Source: Campylobacterota bacterium (GTDB lineage: Bacteria; Campylobacterota; Campylobacteria; Campylobacterales; Sulfurovaceae). From it: DNA of 32,399 nt. The DNA is taken from assembly GCA_011048515.1 (NCBI GenBank), contig DSDW01000091.1:1-32399 (forward strand), read 5' to 3'. A program made the translations under genes and the position numbers. The notes below the pieces were generated by a model. That model was not told the origin of the DNA, did not search any database, and saw only the letters and a list, made by a program, of their open reading frames with translations. Below are positions 23,141 through 31,137 of the stretch, piece after piece. Each line of letters opens with the position of its first letter. Within the stretch, counting starts at the first letter, position 1.

Positions 23141-24652
23141 ATGCAGTTTTCACGTCTACAGGATGTCAACTTGGACGCGTTGTGGGAAGAGGAGATCAAC
23201 CACAAGCTGGCGATCAAGCACGCTCTGCTTTTCAGCACCGTTGAAGGCGAAAAGGCCTCCATCGTAGAGGAAAAGACCCTCGCGGATGCCCTCAACTATC
23301 TTTCCAAGCTGGATCTGGATTATCCGATCTACCTGGTAGATGCGGAGAGTTTTACCCGACTGAAAAACAAATTTTTGGAGATCCAGACGGGGAGTGACTT
23401 CGAAGAGATGTCAACAACCTCCGAAGAACTCATCGAGGTTGAAGCGGACCTTCTGGAGTTTATTCGGAATTCACAGGATCTGCTTGCCAGCGAAGAGTCG
23501 GCGCCGATCATCAAGCTGGTCAACTCACTCTTTTTCCAGGCGATTCAAAAAGGCTCAAGTGATATCCATATCGAGAGCGGTGAACGCAAAGGAGAAGTTC
23601 GTCTGCGTATCGACGGTGCACTGAAAAAACATATCGACCTTGAGAAAAATATTATTGGACTGGTGATCAACCGTATCAAGGTCATCTCAAGTCTGGACAT
23701 CTCAGAGAAGCGCGTACCTCAGGACGGCCGTACCCAGATCATGATCTCAGGCAAAACGATCGATGTGAGGGTCTCTATCCTCCCTACCTATTACGGTGAG
23801 AGGGTGGTGATGAGGATCCTTTCGCAAAGTGAGCATATTCCGACACTTGAATCGTTGGGGTTTCAGCCCGATATCACCAAAAACCTCTATAAGCTGCTCA
23901 ACCATGCGCATGGTATGATCTTGGTGACCGGACCTACGGGTTCGGGGAAGTCCACCACACTGCATGCCTGCCTGCAGCATATCGCCACACCCGATAAGAA
24001 CATTATCACCGTAGAAGATCCGGTAGAATACAATGCGGAGAATATCTCCCAGATCCAGGTCAACACCAAAGTGGGGCTGACCTTTGCTTCGGGGCTTCGC
24101 TCTATTTTGAGACAGGACCCTGATATTATCATGGTGGGGGAGATCCGTGACTCTGAGACCGCTGAGATCGCACTGCGCTCCGCACTGACAGGGCACCTTC
24201 TGCTCTCTACCCTGCACACCAATGATGCGACCTCCTCTCTGAGCCGTCTGATCGATATGGATATCGAGAGCTTCCTTATCTCGTCAACACTCCTGGGTGT
24301 TTTGGCACAAAGATTGACAAGAAAACTTTGCCCTGAGTGCAAAGAAGCGATACCGTTGCCAAAACATATCACGGATGAACTCGATATTGATCCGGAGCAG
24401 ATGTATTTTCATGCGGTAGGGTGCAAGGCATGCGACTTCACAGGCTACCGTGGAAGACAGGCGATCGCTGAGCTCTTCATGATCGATGATCATGTCAAAG
24501 AGATGATGAAGCAGGGGGCGAATGACCACGAGATTCGTGAAGCGATGAAGAAAAAAGGGATGAAAACAATTGCCGATAAACTCAAAGAGATGCTCGTAGC
24601 GGGAGAAACAAGCTATGAAGAAGCATTGCGTGTCGGACTCATGGATGGGTAA
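23141..24652 (+). CDS. gspE: Type II secretion ATPase GspE
   Basis: A 503-residue GspE of full length that powers pseudopilus assembly. The N-terminal N1/N2 region spans about 1-230. Walker A GPTGSGKST is at 264-272, the Asp box ITVEDPVEY at 289-297, Walker B RQDPDIIMVGEIRD at 324-337, and the His box STLHTND at 356-362. A zinc-binding CM domain has CPEC (397-400) and CKAC (428-431). The ATG at 23141 has GGAG six bases upstream. A GTG one codon earlier is possible. The gspJ-like gene follows six bases later. Confidence 0.96.
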   Translation: MQFSRLQDVNLDALWEEEINHKLAIKHALLFSTVEGEKASIVEEKTLADALNYLSKLDLDYPIYLVDAESFTRLKNKFLEIQTGSDFEEMSTTSEELIEVEADLLEFIRNSQDLLASEESAPIIKLVNSLFFQAIQKGSSDIHIESGERKGEVRLRIDGALKKHIDLEKNIIGLVINRIKVISSLDISEKRVPQDGRTQIMISGKTIDVRVSILPTYYGERVVMRILSQSEHIPTLESLGFQPDITKNLYKLLNHAHGMILVTGPTGSGKSTTLHACLQHIATPDKNIITVEDPVEYNAENISQIQVNTKVGLTFASGLRSILRQDPDIIMVGEIRDSETAEIALRSALTGHLLLSTLHTNDATSSLSRLIDMDIESFLISSTLLGVLAQRLTRKLCPECKEAIPLPKHITDELDIDPEQMYFHAVGCKACDFTGYRGRQAIAELFMIDDHVKEMMKQGANDHEIREAMKKKGMKTIADKLKEMLVAGETSYEEALRVGLMDG

Positions 24653-24658
24653 AATAGC

Positions 24659-25243
24659 GTGTTGAAACGTAAGGCTTTTACTCTTCTTGAGGTACTGATC
24701 TCGATCGCACTGCTAACCCTTGTCATGCTTACGCTCAATCACAGCGTAGCGATACTTCGCGACTCCAATACCCACCTGTTTGATTATCTGAAAACTGCAA
24801 AAAGCGAAACAAAAGTACTCAATACGCTCTATCTGGATATTGCCGGCTCTGACGGGAACCTTACGATCTCCAAGGATGAGTTTTCGAGACTCTGTATCGA
24901 AGAGACGACAAACTCACTTTATGAACTTCCTACGGCAAAAGTGTGTTGGGTGGTTTTAAAGCAGGATAATACACTAGCACGCGTAGAAGGAAACAACTAT
25001 AGTATTCCGGTCGGATATGAAAGCCATGTTGAAGTAGATGTTTTGGTCAAAAATCTTGAGCTTTTTGATACCTACCATGAAAAAGGTAAAGTTCTAGTGT
25101 TGATAAAGGAACGTAATAAGGAGGCAATGGGATTTATGATACAGGGGATCACTAAACCGGAACCTAAAAAGAAAGATAATAACACAACCCAACAGGGGAA
25201 CGTACCCTCCTCACCCGCAAACTCTCAGCCAAATTTAATCTGA
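24659..25243 (+). CDS. Pseudopilin, GspJ-like
   Basis: A 194-residue prepilin with leader MLKRKA and mature start FTLLEVLISIALLTLVML, including Glu5. It is the fifth pseudopilin gene of the locus and stands last, after gspE. By elimination and size it should be GspJ, but its C-terminal domain gives no firm match. The tail (about 170-194) is a polar, Asn/Gln/Pro/Ser-rich stretch that looks disordered. The start is GTG at 24659 or TTG at 24662, both weakly supported. Confidence 0.75.
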   Translation: MLKRKAFTLLEVLISIALLTLVMLTLNHSVAILRDSNTHLFDYLKTAKSETKVLNTLYLDIAGSDGNLTISKDEFSRLCIEETTNSLYELPTAKVCWVVLKQDNTLARVEGNNYSIPVGYESHVEVDVLVKNLELFDTYHEKGKVLVLIKERNKEAMGFMIQGITKPEPKKKDNNTTQQGNVPSSPANSQPNLI

Positions 25244-25253
25244 CCATAAATTT

Positions 25254-25282
25254 TGTTACAATACTTACTACCATCAAGGAGG
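25254..25282 (+). promoter_or_regulatory. Extended -10 promoter and strong ribosome site of the HerA-like gene
   Basis: TGtTACAAT at 25254-25262 is an extended -10 motif with TTTAAT at 25234-25239 as a weak -35. AAGGAGGA at 25275-25282 is a near-perfect ribosome site eight bases before the ATG at 25291. The gene can therefore be transcribed apart from the T2SS operon. Confidence 0.45.
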
Positions 25283-25290
25283 AGTAAGCC

Positions 25291-27624
25291 ATGTCAAAGA
25301 GCTATGAGAAATTGGGTCTTTTCTATCTGGGAAAAGATGTCGATAAAGAGACGATGCAGGCTACGCAAGCCCTGACTTTGCTGAAAAATAAAAACTTTAC
25401 GACACATGCTGCGATCATAGGGATGACCGGATCGGGAAAGACAGGTCTGGGTATCGGGATCATAGAAGAGGCGGCCCTGGACAATATCCCTTCGATTATT
25501 ATCGATCCCAAAGGAGATATGGGAAACCTCTGCCTGATCGACCCGGATTTCAGGGCAAGCTCTTTTGAGCCATGGATCACTGATGAGGCACAGAGTCAAA
25601 ATGAAGATATCGCTGTCTATGCACAGGCAACGGCAACACAATGGAAAGAGGGGATTGAGAGCTGGGATCAGGAGCGTGACCGCATAGAGAAGTTTTATTC
25701 TGTTGATAAGACGATTTATACACCCGGGAGCTCGGCGGGCGTTGCGATCAATGTGATGAACTCGCTTGAAAGTCCTTCTCTGGAAATGATGGAGGAGGCA
25801 GATACGCTGGGCGCCTATCTCAAAAGTACCGTAACCGGTCTGCTTTCATTTATAGGGATCGATGCAGATCCGGTGGAGTCCAAAGAGTATATCCTTCTGG
25901 CACAGATTCTTTCAAAATCATGGATGCATCAAGAAAAACTGAGTATCGAAGGGCTGATCGGAAAGATCATCAATCCTTCGTTCGCCCATATCGGCGTGCT
26001 TCCGCTTGAAGACTTTTATCCTCAGGAACAGCGCTTTGTGCTGGCAACGAGATTCAATGCACTGCTTGCTTCCCCTGGTTTCGCACAATGGCTCAAAGGG
26101 GATGAGCTTGATATCCAAAAACTGCTTTACGATGAAAACGGCAAAGCGAAAATAGCTATCTTCTCTATCTCCCATCTCAATGATAATGAACGAATGTTTT
26201 TTGTCACCCTTCTGCTCAACAGATATATCTCATGGATGAGACTCCAGAGCGGTACAGCAATCCTCAGAACAATACTCTATATGGATGAGATATTCGGATT
26301 CTTCCCTCCGACGAAGAATCCTCCAAGCAAAGAGCCGATGCTCCTGCTTCTGAAACAGGCGCGTGCGTTTGGCGTAGGTGTCGTGCTGAGCACACAAAAC
26401 CCCGTAGATATAGACTATAAAGGACTATCCAATATCGGTACATGGTTCATAGGTCGATTGCAGACTACCCAGGATATCGATAGGGTCATAGAGGGGCTTG
26501 GCGGGAAAATAGATTCTGATTTTTCAAAAAGTGAGATCAGAAATATTCTCTCGCATCTGGCAAAACGAACCTTTTTTCTGAAGAGCGCACACCTGGATCA
26601 GATCCGGCTTTTTACAACAAGATGGGCACTCTCCTACCTTAAAGGGCCGCTCAAACACGGAGAGATCGCACAACTGATGGAGGAGAAGAAGAGAGAACAA
26701 AGCGCTCTTGAACGTCCAGCGATCTCTAGAGAGACAATCAGTCAAAACTTTGAACCCTACCAGAAGATAGATACTTCCATACCGCAGTACTATGAACCGG
26801 ATATCACGCAGACCAATCATTTTGTTCCAAGCTTGTGCGCAAAAGCAAAAGTCCATTTTTATCAGGAGCGAAGAGCAATCGACGAGGTGTATGAGTATCT
26901 GCTGGAGCTCCCTCTCGATCCTAAAGTGAAGAAAATCGACTGGCAGGAGTCAAAAGCGGTGGACGAGGATTGTTTTATCTATCCACATATAGCGCCACAA
27001 AAGGCGCAATTCGGTGCATTACCGCAGATGGTTTTGGAAGATAGAGGATTGAAGCAGACAAGAAGCGTATTGGAAGAGTGGCTGTACCGGACAAAAGAGC
27101 TGGAGCTTTTTAAGTGTGTGTCGCCTAAGCTGGAATCTAAAGCAGGGGAGAGTCATACGGATTTCATGATACGGCTGCAAGAGAGCCTGAACGAGTCTAA
27201 AGAGCGTGATATAGAGAAACTCCAGGAGAGTTATGCCAAGAAAGAGAAGGTGTTTCTTACCCGTCTTAATCGTGCCAAAGAGCGGCTTCAGAGTGAATCT
27301 GCAGATTCACAAAACTCAATCCTTGAGACAGGCATTGCGATACTAGGAGCACTTTTTGGGAAAACAACTCCTGCCAATATAGGCACTGCGGTCAGAAAAG
27401 GGAGTAGAGTCCTCAAGGAACGCGGGGACATGGGGAGGGCCCAAGAGCGTGTCGCTGAAGCAGAAGCCGCTTTAGAAGAACTGGAGATTGAACTAGAAGA
27501 GAAAATCGACCTTTTGGATGAAAAGTATCGCATTGAAAACTATGAGGTCGAACGTTTTGGTATCAGGCCAAGAAAGAGCGATATAGTGGTTGAGGAGTGT
27601 GCCATTGTCTGGAGAGCGAGTTAG
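25291..27624 (+). CDS. HerA/FtsK-like ATP-binding protein (DUF87 type)
   Basis: A 777-residue P-loop ATPase of the HerA-FtsK class. Walker A GMTGSGKT is at 44-51, IIDPKGDMGNL at 70-80, Walker B TILYMDEIFGFFPP at 327-340, and the HerA-like sensor STQNPVDIDYKGLSNIG with candidate arginine finger Arg389 in FIGRLQ. Residues 460-640 are of unknown fold. The last third is a Lys/Glu coiled coil, interrupted at about 680-700 by a glycine-rich apolar stretch (GIAILGALFGKTTPANIG). The family's usual partner nuclease NurA is not nearby. Functions of such bacterial proteins are mostly unknown. DNA or membrane-protein translocation is inference. Confidence 0.8.
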   Translation: MSKSYEKLGLFYLGKDVDKETMQATQALTLLKNKNFTTHAAIIGMTGSGKTGLGIGIIEEAALDNIPSIIIDPKGDMGNLCLIDPDFRASSFEPWITDEAQSQNEDIAVYAQATATQWKEGIESWDQERDRIEKFYSVDKTIYTPGSSAGVAINVMNSLESPSLEMMEEADTLGAYLKSTVTGLLSFIGIDADPVESKEYILLAQILSKSWMHQEKLSIEGLIGKIINPSFAHIGVLPLEDFYPQEQRFVLATRFNALLASPGFAQWLKGDELDIQKLLYDENGKAKIAIFSISHLNDNERMFFVTLLLNRYISWMRLQSGTAILRTILYMDEIFGFFPPTKNPPSKEPMLLLLKQARAFGVGVVLSTQNPVDIDYKGLSNIGTWFIGRLQTTQDIDRVIEGLGGKIDSDFSKSEIRNILSHLAKRTFFLKSAHLDQIRLFTTRWALSYLKGPLKHGEIAQLMEEKKREQSALERPAISRETISQNFEPYQKIDTSIPQYYEPDITQTNHFVPSLCAKAKVHFYQERRAIDEVYEYLLELPLDPKVKKIDWQESKAVDEDCFIYPHIAPQKAQFGALPQMVLEDRGLKQTRSVLEEWLYRTKELELFKCVSPKLESKAGESHTDFMIRLQESLNESKERDIEKLQESYAKKEKVFLTRLNRAKERLQSESADSQNSILETGIAILGALFGKTTPANIGTAVRKGSRVLKERGDMGRAQERVAEAEAALEELEIELEEKIDLLDEKYRIENYEVERFGIRPRKSDIVVEECAIVWRAS

Positions 27625-27638
27625 CTGCAAAAAAAGTA

Positions 27639-27666
27639 TTGACATTAAAATTAATTATGATATTAT
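27639..27666 (+). promoter_or_regulatory. Sigma-70 promoter of the CetB-like PAS gene
   Basis: TTGACA at 27639-27644 and TATTAT at 27661-27666 stand 16 bases apart, 57 bases before the ATG at 27724. The -35 is perfect. AAAAGGAAG upstream of the ATG is the ribosome site. No sigma-28 or sigma-54 element is evident. Confidence 0.55.
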
Positions 27667-27723
27667 ATTTGCATATGATAATAAACTTTCTTATGAATAT
27701 GGGGAAGAAAAAAAGGAAGTACA

Positions 27724-28218
27724 ATGCAAGTGTTTACGAATACAAAAACAGGCAAAACGGTGATGCGTGATGCTCCTCAGGAGAGCAAAGTAGAGTATGA
27801 CGGCAAAATGATGATCCTGGAGATTGATAACGATGGGATTATCACCTATGCCAATCGTACCTTGAGGGATATGCTTGATTATGACAAAGAAGAGATCATA
27901 GGACTTCCTTATGTCGTAAGTGTGCATCCGGATATGCCAGAGGGACTCTACAACCAGGCATTTGAAGTAGCGAATGCAGGGAAAATCTGGTCAGGATATG
28001 AAAAGTCCATTACTCGTAACGGCCACTACTTCTGGACATCTGTATGTGTACAGCCAAAGTATCAAATGGACCAGTCGATCAATGGATATATTATCAGAAA
28101 AAAACCGCCGGAAGCAGAGATGATAAAAGAAGTGCAGAAAGAGTATGCCAGACTGGCTTCAGAGGATGTCTCAGCGTGCAGAAGCGAATTCTGCGGAGAA
28201 CTGAATTTTCGTCATTAA
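27724..28218 (+). CDS. CetB-like single PAS domain protein
   Basis: A 164-residue protein with one PAS domain over about 25-128: ILEIDNDGIITYANRTLRDMLDYDKEEIIGLP, then VHPDMPEGL, then the WSGYEKSITRNGHYFWTSV strand pair. Size and layout match CetB, the FAD-binding PAS protein of Campylobacter energy taxis (about 165 residues), and the Aer-PAS family. In Campylobacter CetB works with CetA, a transducer that lacks a sensor domain. No cetA lies in the window. The last twenty residues hold two Cys (CRSEFC). Identity as an energy or redox sensor is well supported; the partner is not. Confidence 0.8.
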   Translation: MQVFTNTKTGKTVMRDAPQESKVEYDGKMMILEIDNDGIITYANRTLRDMLDYDKEEIIGLPYVVSVHPDMPEGLYNQAFEVANAGKIWSGYEKSITRNGHYFWTSVCVQPKYQMDQSINGYIIRKKPPEAEMIKEVQKEYARLASEDVSACRSEFCGELNFRH

Positions 28219-28238
28219 TCAGAGAGCAAAAAGCGTGT

Positions 28239-28847
28239 TCAGCCTTTGCTCCCCGGTTTAACCGCTTCGCTCTCCCCGCTTTTGCACATTGGGCATTCTT
28301 CTGGTGTATAGATCTCAAAAGTAAAGTCACCCAAAGAGAAAAATGGCACATCACCTGGAAGTTGGCACTCCGGTTTGGCTGCGATATTGCTGCCTTCCCG
28401 ATGACAAAATCCCCTGTTCGCCAGTGAGGCAAAGGCAACGACCTTGCCGCCGAGTTCTTCGATCGCTTTTGCGGCTTTCAGTGCAGAACCACCAGTGGTG
28501 ATAATATCCTCACAGATGATCACCTTTTCACCCTGAGCGATCTCAAAACCACGTCTAAGTTCCATGCCGCCCTCTTTTTTTTCGACAAAGATCGAGCGGA
28601 CATCGAGTGATCTGGCAAGTTCATATCCTGCCAGTACCCCGCCAAGTGCGGGAGCACATACGGTCTCTACCTCAATACCCGCTTCTCTGATCATCGCAGC
28701 AAGTGCGTCAGTAAGCTCAGCCGCCTTTTTGGGATATTCAAGTACTTTGGCACTCTGAAGGTACCTGCTTGAGTGGTTGCCGCTGGCTAGAAGGAAGTGT
28801 CCTTCCAGCAATGCATTGGCGTCTTTGTAGGCTTGCTCAACATTCAT
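28239..28847 (-). CDS. pyrE: Orotate phosphoribosyltransferase
   Basis: A 202-residue enzyme of pyrimidine synthesis that makes orotidine 5'-phosphate from orotate and PRPP. The PRPP-binding motif [17 protein letters not shown] covers about 109-125, with the acidic pair E113-D114, and the flexible-loop region [13 protein letters not shown] lies at 88-100. A CPMC pair near the C-terminus (185-188) is not part of the common fold and may bind zinc. It starts one base after frr stops. It is convergent to the PAS gene over 20 bases. Confidence 0.96.
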   Translation of the reverse strand: MNVEQAYKDANALLEGHFLLASGNHSSRYLQSAKVLEYPKKAAELTDALAAMIREAGIEVETVCAPALGGVLAGYELARSLDVRSIFVEKKEGGMELRRGFEIAQGEKVIICEDIITTGGSALKAAKAIEELGGKVVAFASLANRGFCHREGSNIAAKPECQLPGDVPFFSLGDFTFEIYTPEECPMCKSGESEAVKPGSKG

Positions 28848-28848
28848 T

Positions 28849-29406
28849 CTAAACCTTTAGGATATCTACTTCTTTTGCTTTGAAAAGCTCATCGATCTTT
28901 ACAATATGCTCATCAGTGATCTTCTGGATCTGCTCTTGCGCTCTTTTTGATTCATCTTCGCTGATCGCTTTGTCTTTTTCAAGCTTCTTGATCTTGTCGT
29001 TTCCGTCTTTTCTTACGTTTCTTACAGCCACTTTTGCATGCTCTGTCATTGCTTTGGCCTGTTTTACGATATCCTGACGCTGTTCTGTAGTCATCGGCGG
29101 GAAGAAAAGCTTGATAAAGTTGCCATCATTATTTGGGTTCACACCGATGTTTGCTTCCTGGATGGCCTTTTCGATAGCCCCTAAAAGTGGTTTTTCCCAT
29201 GGTGTGATCGCGATGGTTGTTGCATCGGTCGCAATAACGCTTCCAACTTGATTAAGCGGAGTGGGATTACCATAATAGTTTACCTTGATATTGTCTACAA
29301 TGGCAGTAGTAACTTTGCCTGTTCTCAGTGTTCCAAAGTCTCGCTTAAGTGCTTCAATACTTTTATCCATATTTGTTTTGGTCTGTTCAAATACCTCGTT
29401 TACCAT
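28849..29406 (-). CDS. frr: Ribosome recycling factor
   Basis: A 185-residue RRF, the protein that with EF-G splits ribosomes after termination. The whole chain fits: domain I helix [20 protein letters not shown], the small domain II (about 31-105) with [12 protein letters not shown] and ITPWEKP, and the C-terminal long helices with [20 protein letters not shown]-type spacing. The secG-frr-pyrE order is conserved across Campylobacterota. GGAGC before the ATG supports the start. secG ends 147 bases upstream. Confidence 0.96.
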   Translation of the reverse strand: MVNEVFEQTKTNMDKSIEALKRDFGTLRTGKVTTAIVDNIKVNYYGNPTPLNQVGSVIATDATTIAITPWEKPLLGAIEKAIQEANIGVNPNNDGNFIKLFFPPMTTEQRQDIVKQAKAMTEHAKVAVRNVRKDGNDKIKKLEKDKAISEDESKRAQEQIQKITDEHIVKIDELFKAKEVDILKV

Positions 29407-29553
29407 ATCGTTGCTCCTTGGTATAAATTAGGGAATTTTACCCTTTTTTACCTTTTTTAGTACTTCATGATCTAGAGAGGAAGGTGATTAATGAATAGTG
29501 TGATAAGTGTAGCGAATGGATTTCCAAGAAGTGCGATCCTCTTGGAAACGTAT
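29407..29553. other. secG-frr spacer
   Basis: A 147-base gap between secG and frr on the minus strand. It holds a stem-loop just after secG (separate entry) and an AT-rich stretch before frr. On the plus strand a 49-codon frame (29491-29640) with a passable ribosome site runs into secG antisense. I do not call it a gene. Confidence 0.4.
29521..29548 (-). terminator. Stem-loop directly downstream of secG
   Basis: A perfect 9-bp stem, TTTCCAAGA (29521-29529) with TCTTGGAAA (29540-29548), around a 10-base loop begins five bases after the secG stop. No uridine tract follows, so it may stabilise the mRNA 3' end or cause partial termination between secG and frr. Confidence 0.4.
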
Positions 29554-29901
29554 TTACTGTGCAGGTGCTACAGGGGCGGCAGGAGTGTCTATCCCAGCCG
29601 GAGTAAGGGGTACAGAAGGTACCTTTTCGCCGGTCGTTGAGACCTCGATCGTATCTGCTACTGATCGTTTGTTTTCGCTAGTATAAAGATAACCCAGTGC
29701 CAATGTATTTATGATCAGTACAAGTCCCAAAGTAAAAGTAAGTTTAGTTAAAAATCCAGTTGGCCCTTTTGCCCCGAACACAGACTCGTTACTTCCGCTG
29801 TATGCTCCAAGTCCGATACTTGAACTCTTTTGAAGAAGAACGGCAATGGTAATGAGAATGCTCAGTACTATTTGTACAATTAAAAGTGTAAATGTCATCA
29901 A
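29554..29901 (-). CDS. secG: Preprotein translocase subunit SecG
   Basis: A 115-residue inner-membrane protein, part of the SecYEG channel. Two membrane segments, about 3-24 and 52-72, flank the conserved cytoplasmic loop LLQKSSSIGLGAYSGSNESVFGAKGPTGFL (in part 22-50). A Pro/Ala-rich periplasmic tail closes the chain. It is the first gene of the secG-frr-pyrE run and is divergent from the BioC-like gene. Confidence 0.94.
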   Translation of the reverse strand: MMTFTLLIVQIVLSILITIAVLLQKSSSIGLGAYSGSNESVFGAKGPTGFLTKLTFTLGLVLIINTLALGYLYTSENKRSVADTIEVSTTGEKVPSVPLTPAGIDTPAAPVAPAQ

Positions 29902-29939
29902 TGCCTCTTTTTTAAATATGAATAGCCAAAATGAATTTT

Positions 29940-29960
29940 TGGTATAATGCCGCGATTATA
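29940..29960. promoter_or_regulatory. Divergent -10 boxes for bioC-like gene (+) and secG (-)
   Basis: On the plus strand TGgTATAAT at 29940-29948 is an extended -10. On the minus strand TATAAT occupies 29955-29960, 54 bases from the secG ATG. The two boxes are only six bases apart, so the polymerases would compete for one site. Confidence 0.5.
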
Positions 29961-29999
29961 TCTAAAAATTTATGAAATAGCGATGAAGATGGAGAAGGT

Positions 30000-30728
30000 G
30001 TGCCCAATAAAATCAAGAAACAACCTCATATAGTAAAAGGATTTTCAAGATTTGCGCATACCTATGAACAGTATAATATGATACAGGCTGAAGTAGCAAA
30101 ACAGCTTGTATCCAGCCTGAAAGAGAAATACTATTCAACCGTGATAGATGTTGGCTGTGGAAGCGGTGCGGTGTTTAAAAGCCTTAGAGAATGCTCTATT
30201 CGGTTTGACAGATTCATCGCGCTTGATCTTTCTGCAGAGATGCTCGCACTGCACCCCTCCGGCGCCAATATCATTAAAGAGTGTGTAGATTTTAGCAGCG
30301 ATGAGTTACTGGGTGAATTCGTCGGTGATAAGGATACTTTGCTGCTCTCTTCTTCTGCGCTTCAGTGGAGCACAGATCTGGATCGGACACTTTCCGCGCT
30401 CTCTAGGTGCGCCAAGAGGGCCTGTTTTGCCATCTTTACTTCCGGCACGTTTAAGACACTGCATCAAAATGCCGGTATCACCTCTCCTATCTATAGTGAA
30501 CAAGAAGTCAGAGCGGCGATTGGAAACTATTATGATGCGACCTTTGTGCTACACTCTTATCAGCTAAGGTTTCAGGATACCAAAGAGATGTTCCGTTATA
30601 TCCAAAAAAGCGGTGTAAGCGGCGGAGAAAGACGGCTTGGATATAGCAAAATGAAACGTTTGATGGAGGAGTATCCTCTGGATTATCTGGAGTTTGAAGT
30701 ACTCTTTGTGGAGGCTACGGCTATTTAG
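30000..30728 (+). CDS. BioC-like malonyl-ACP O-methyltransferase
   Basis: A 242-residue SAM-dependent methyltransferase. The N-terminal FSRFAHTYEQYNMIQAEVA and motif I VIDVGCGSG (48-56), followed by the acidic end of strand 2 (IALDLSAEML) and the SSSALQWSTDL phrase, match BioC, which methylates malonyl-ACP at the start of pimelate and biotin synthesis. The rest of the biotin operon is absent here. The start is GTG at 30000, with GGAG five bases upstream. Its end overlaps the convergent thiD2-like gene by eight bases. Confidence 0.82.
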   Translation: MPNKIKKQPHIVKGFSRFAHTYEQYNMIQAEVAKQLVSSLKEKYYSTVIDVGCGSGAVFKSLRECSIRFDRFIALDLSAEMLALHPSGANIIKECVDFSSDELLGEFVGDKDTLLLSSSALQWSTDLDRTLSALSRCAKRACFAIFTSGTFKTLHQNAGITSPIYSEQEVRAAIGNYYDATFVLHSYQLRFQDTKEMFRYIQKSGVSGGERRLGYSKMKRLMEEYPLDYLEFEVLFVEATAI

Positions 30729-31137
30729 CCAAGTGCTTGAGGAAAAAATCCTTTTCAACTCCATAAAGCCCATACCGGACCTCTTTCGCGATCTCAGAGA
30801 ATACCGGATCAATGAGTTTAAAGCTCTCTTCAAGTACCCGGGCAGACTCTTGTGCCCTTGAGAAATTTGCGATCACCAGATCCACAATATTACTGCGCTT
30901 CAGTTCACTTTCAATGCTCTTTTTCTGCACATCATTTTCTATATCTCTAAAATAGAGGCGCTCTTGTGAATAGAGAGTTTGCAGTCTGTGCCTGAGTGAT
31001 TTGAGTTGAGAAGTAAGAGAGGCATCATCGTAGATATAACGATTGATATCCTCTATCACACGGATACCCTCTTTGAGCCGGTTCAAGTTGGCATCGATAA
31101 GACGCGCAACTTTCTCCGGTGATTCCGAATTAGTCAT
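30721..31137 (-). CDS. ThiD2-like thiamine synthesis domain, stand-alone
   Basis: A 138-residue helical protein matching the ThiD2 domain (PF17792) that in other bacteria is fused to the N-terminus of thiamine-phosphate synthase ThiE and acts as a hydroxymethylpyrimidine-phosphate kinase. Diagnostic parts are IDANLNRLKEGIRVIEDINRYIYDD, LKSLRHRLQTL, and ANFSRAQESARVLEESFKL followed by RYGLYGVE. The ThiE barrel itself is missing. Older annotations call this a thiamine-phosphate pyrophosphorylase. The ATG at 31137 is preferred over a TTG three codons earlier. It overlaps the Bax-inhibitor gene by eight bases. Confidence 0.78.
   Translation of the reverse strand: MTNSESPEKVARLIDANLNRLKEGIRVIEDINRYIYDDASLTSQLKSLRHRLQTLYSQERLYFRDIENDVQKKSIESELKRSNIVDLVIANFSRAQESARVLEESFKLIDPVFSEIAKEVRYGLYGVEKDFFLKHLAK

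Noticed and set aside
29436-29458. GGGAATTTTACCC followed by a T-run as a plus-strand terminator
   Set aside because: No plus-strand gene ends upstream of it, and the stem is short with an AT loop.
29491-29640. Possible 49-residue plus-strand gene with AGGAAGGTG ahead of its ATG
   Set aside because: It reads through the stem-loop into secG antisense, is Arg-rich without a domain, and its composition looks accidental.
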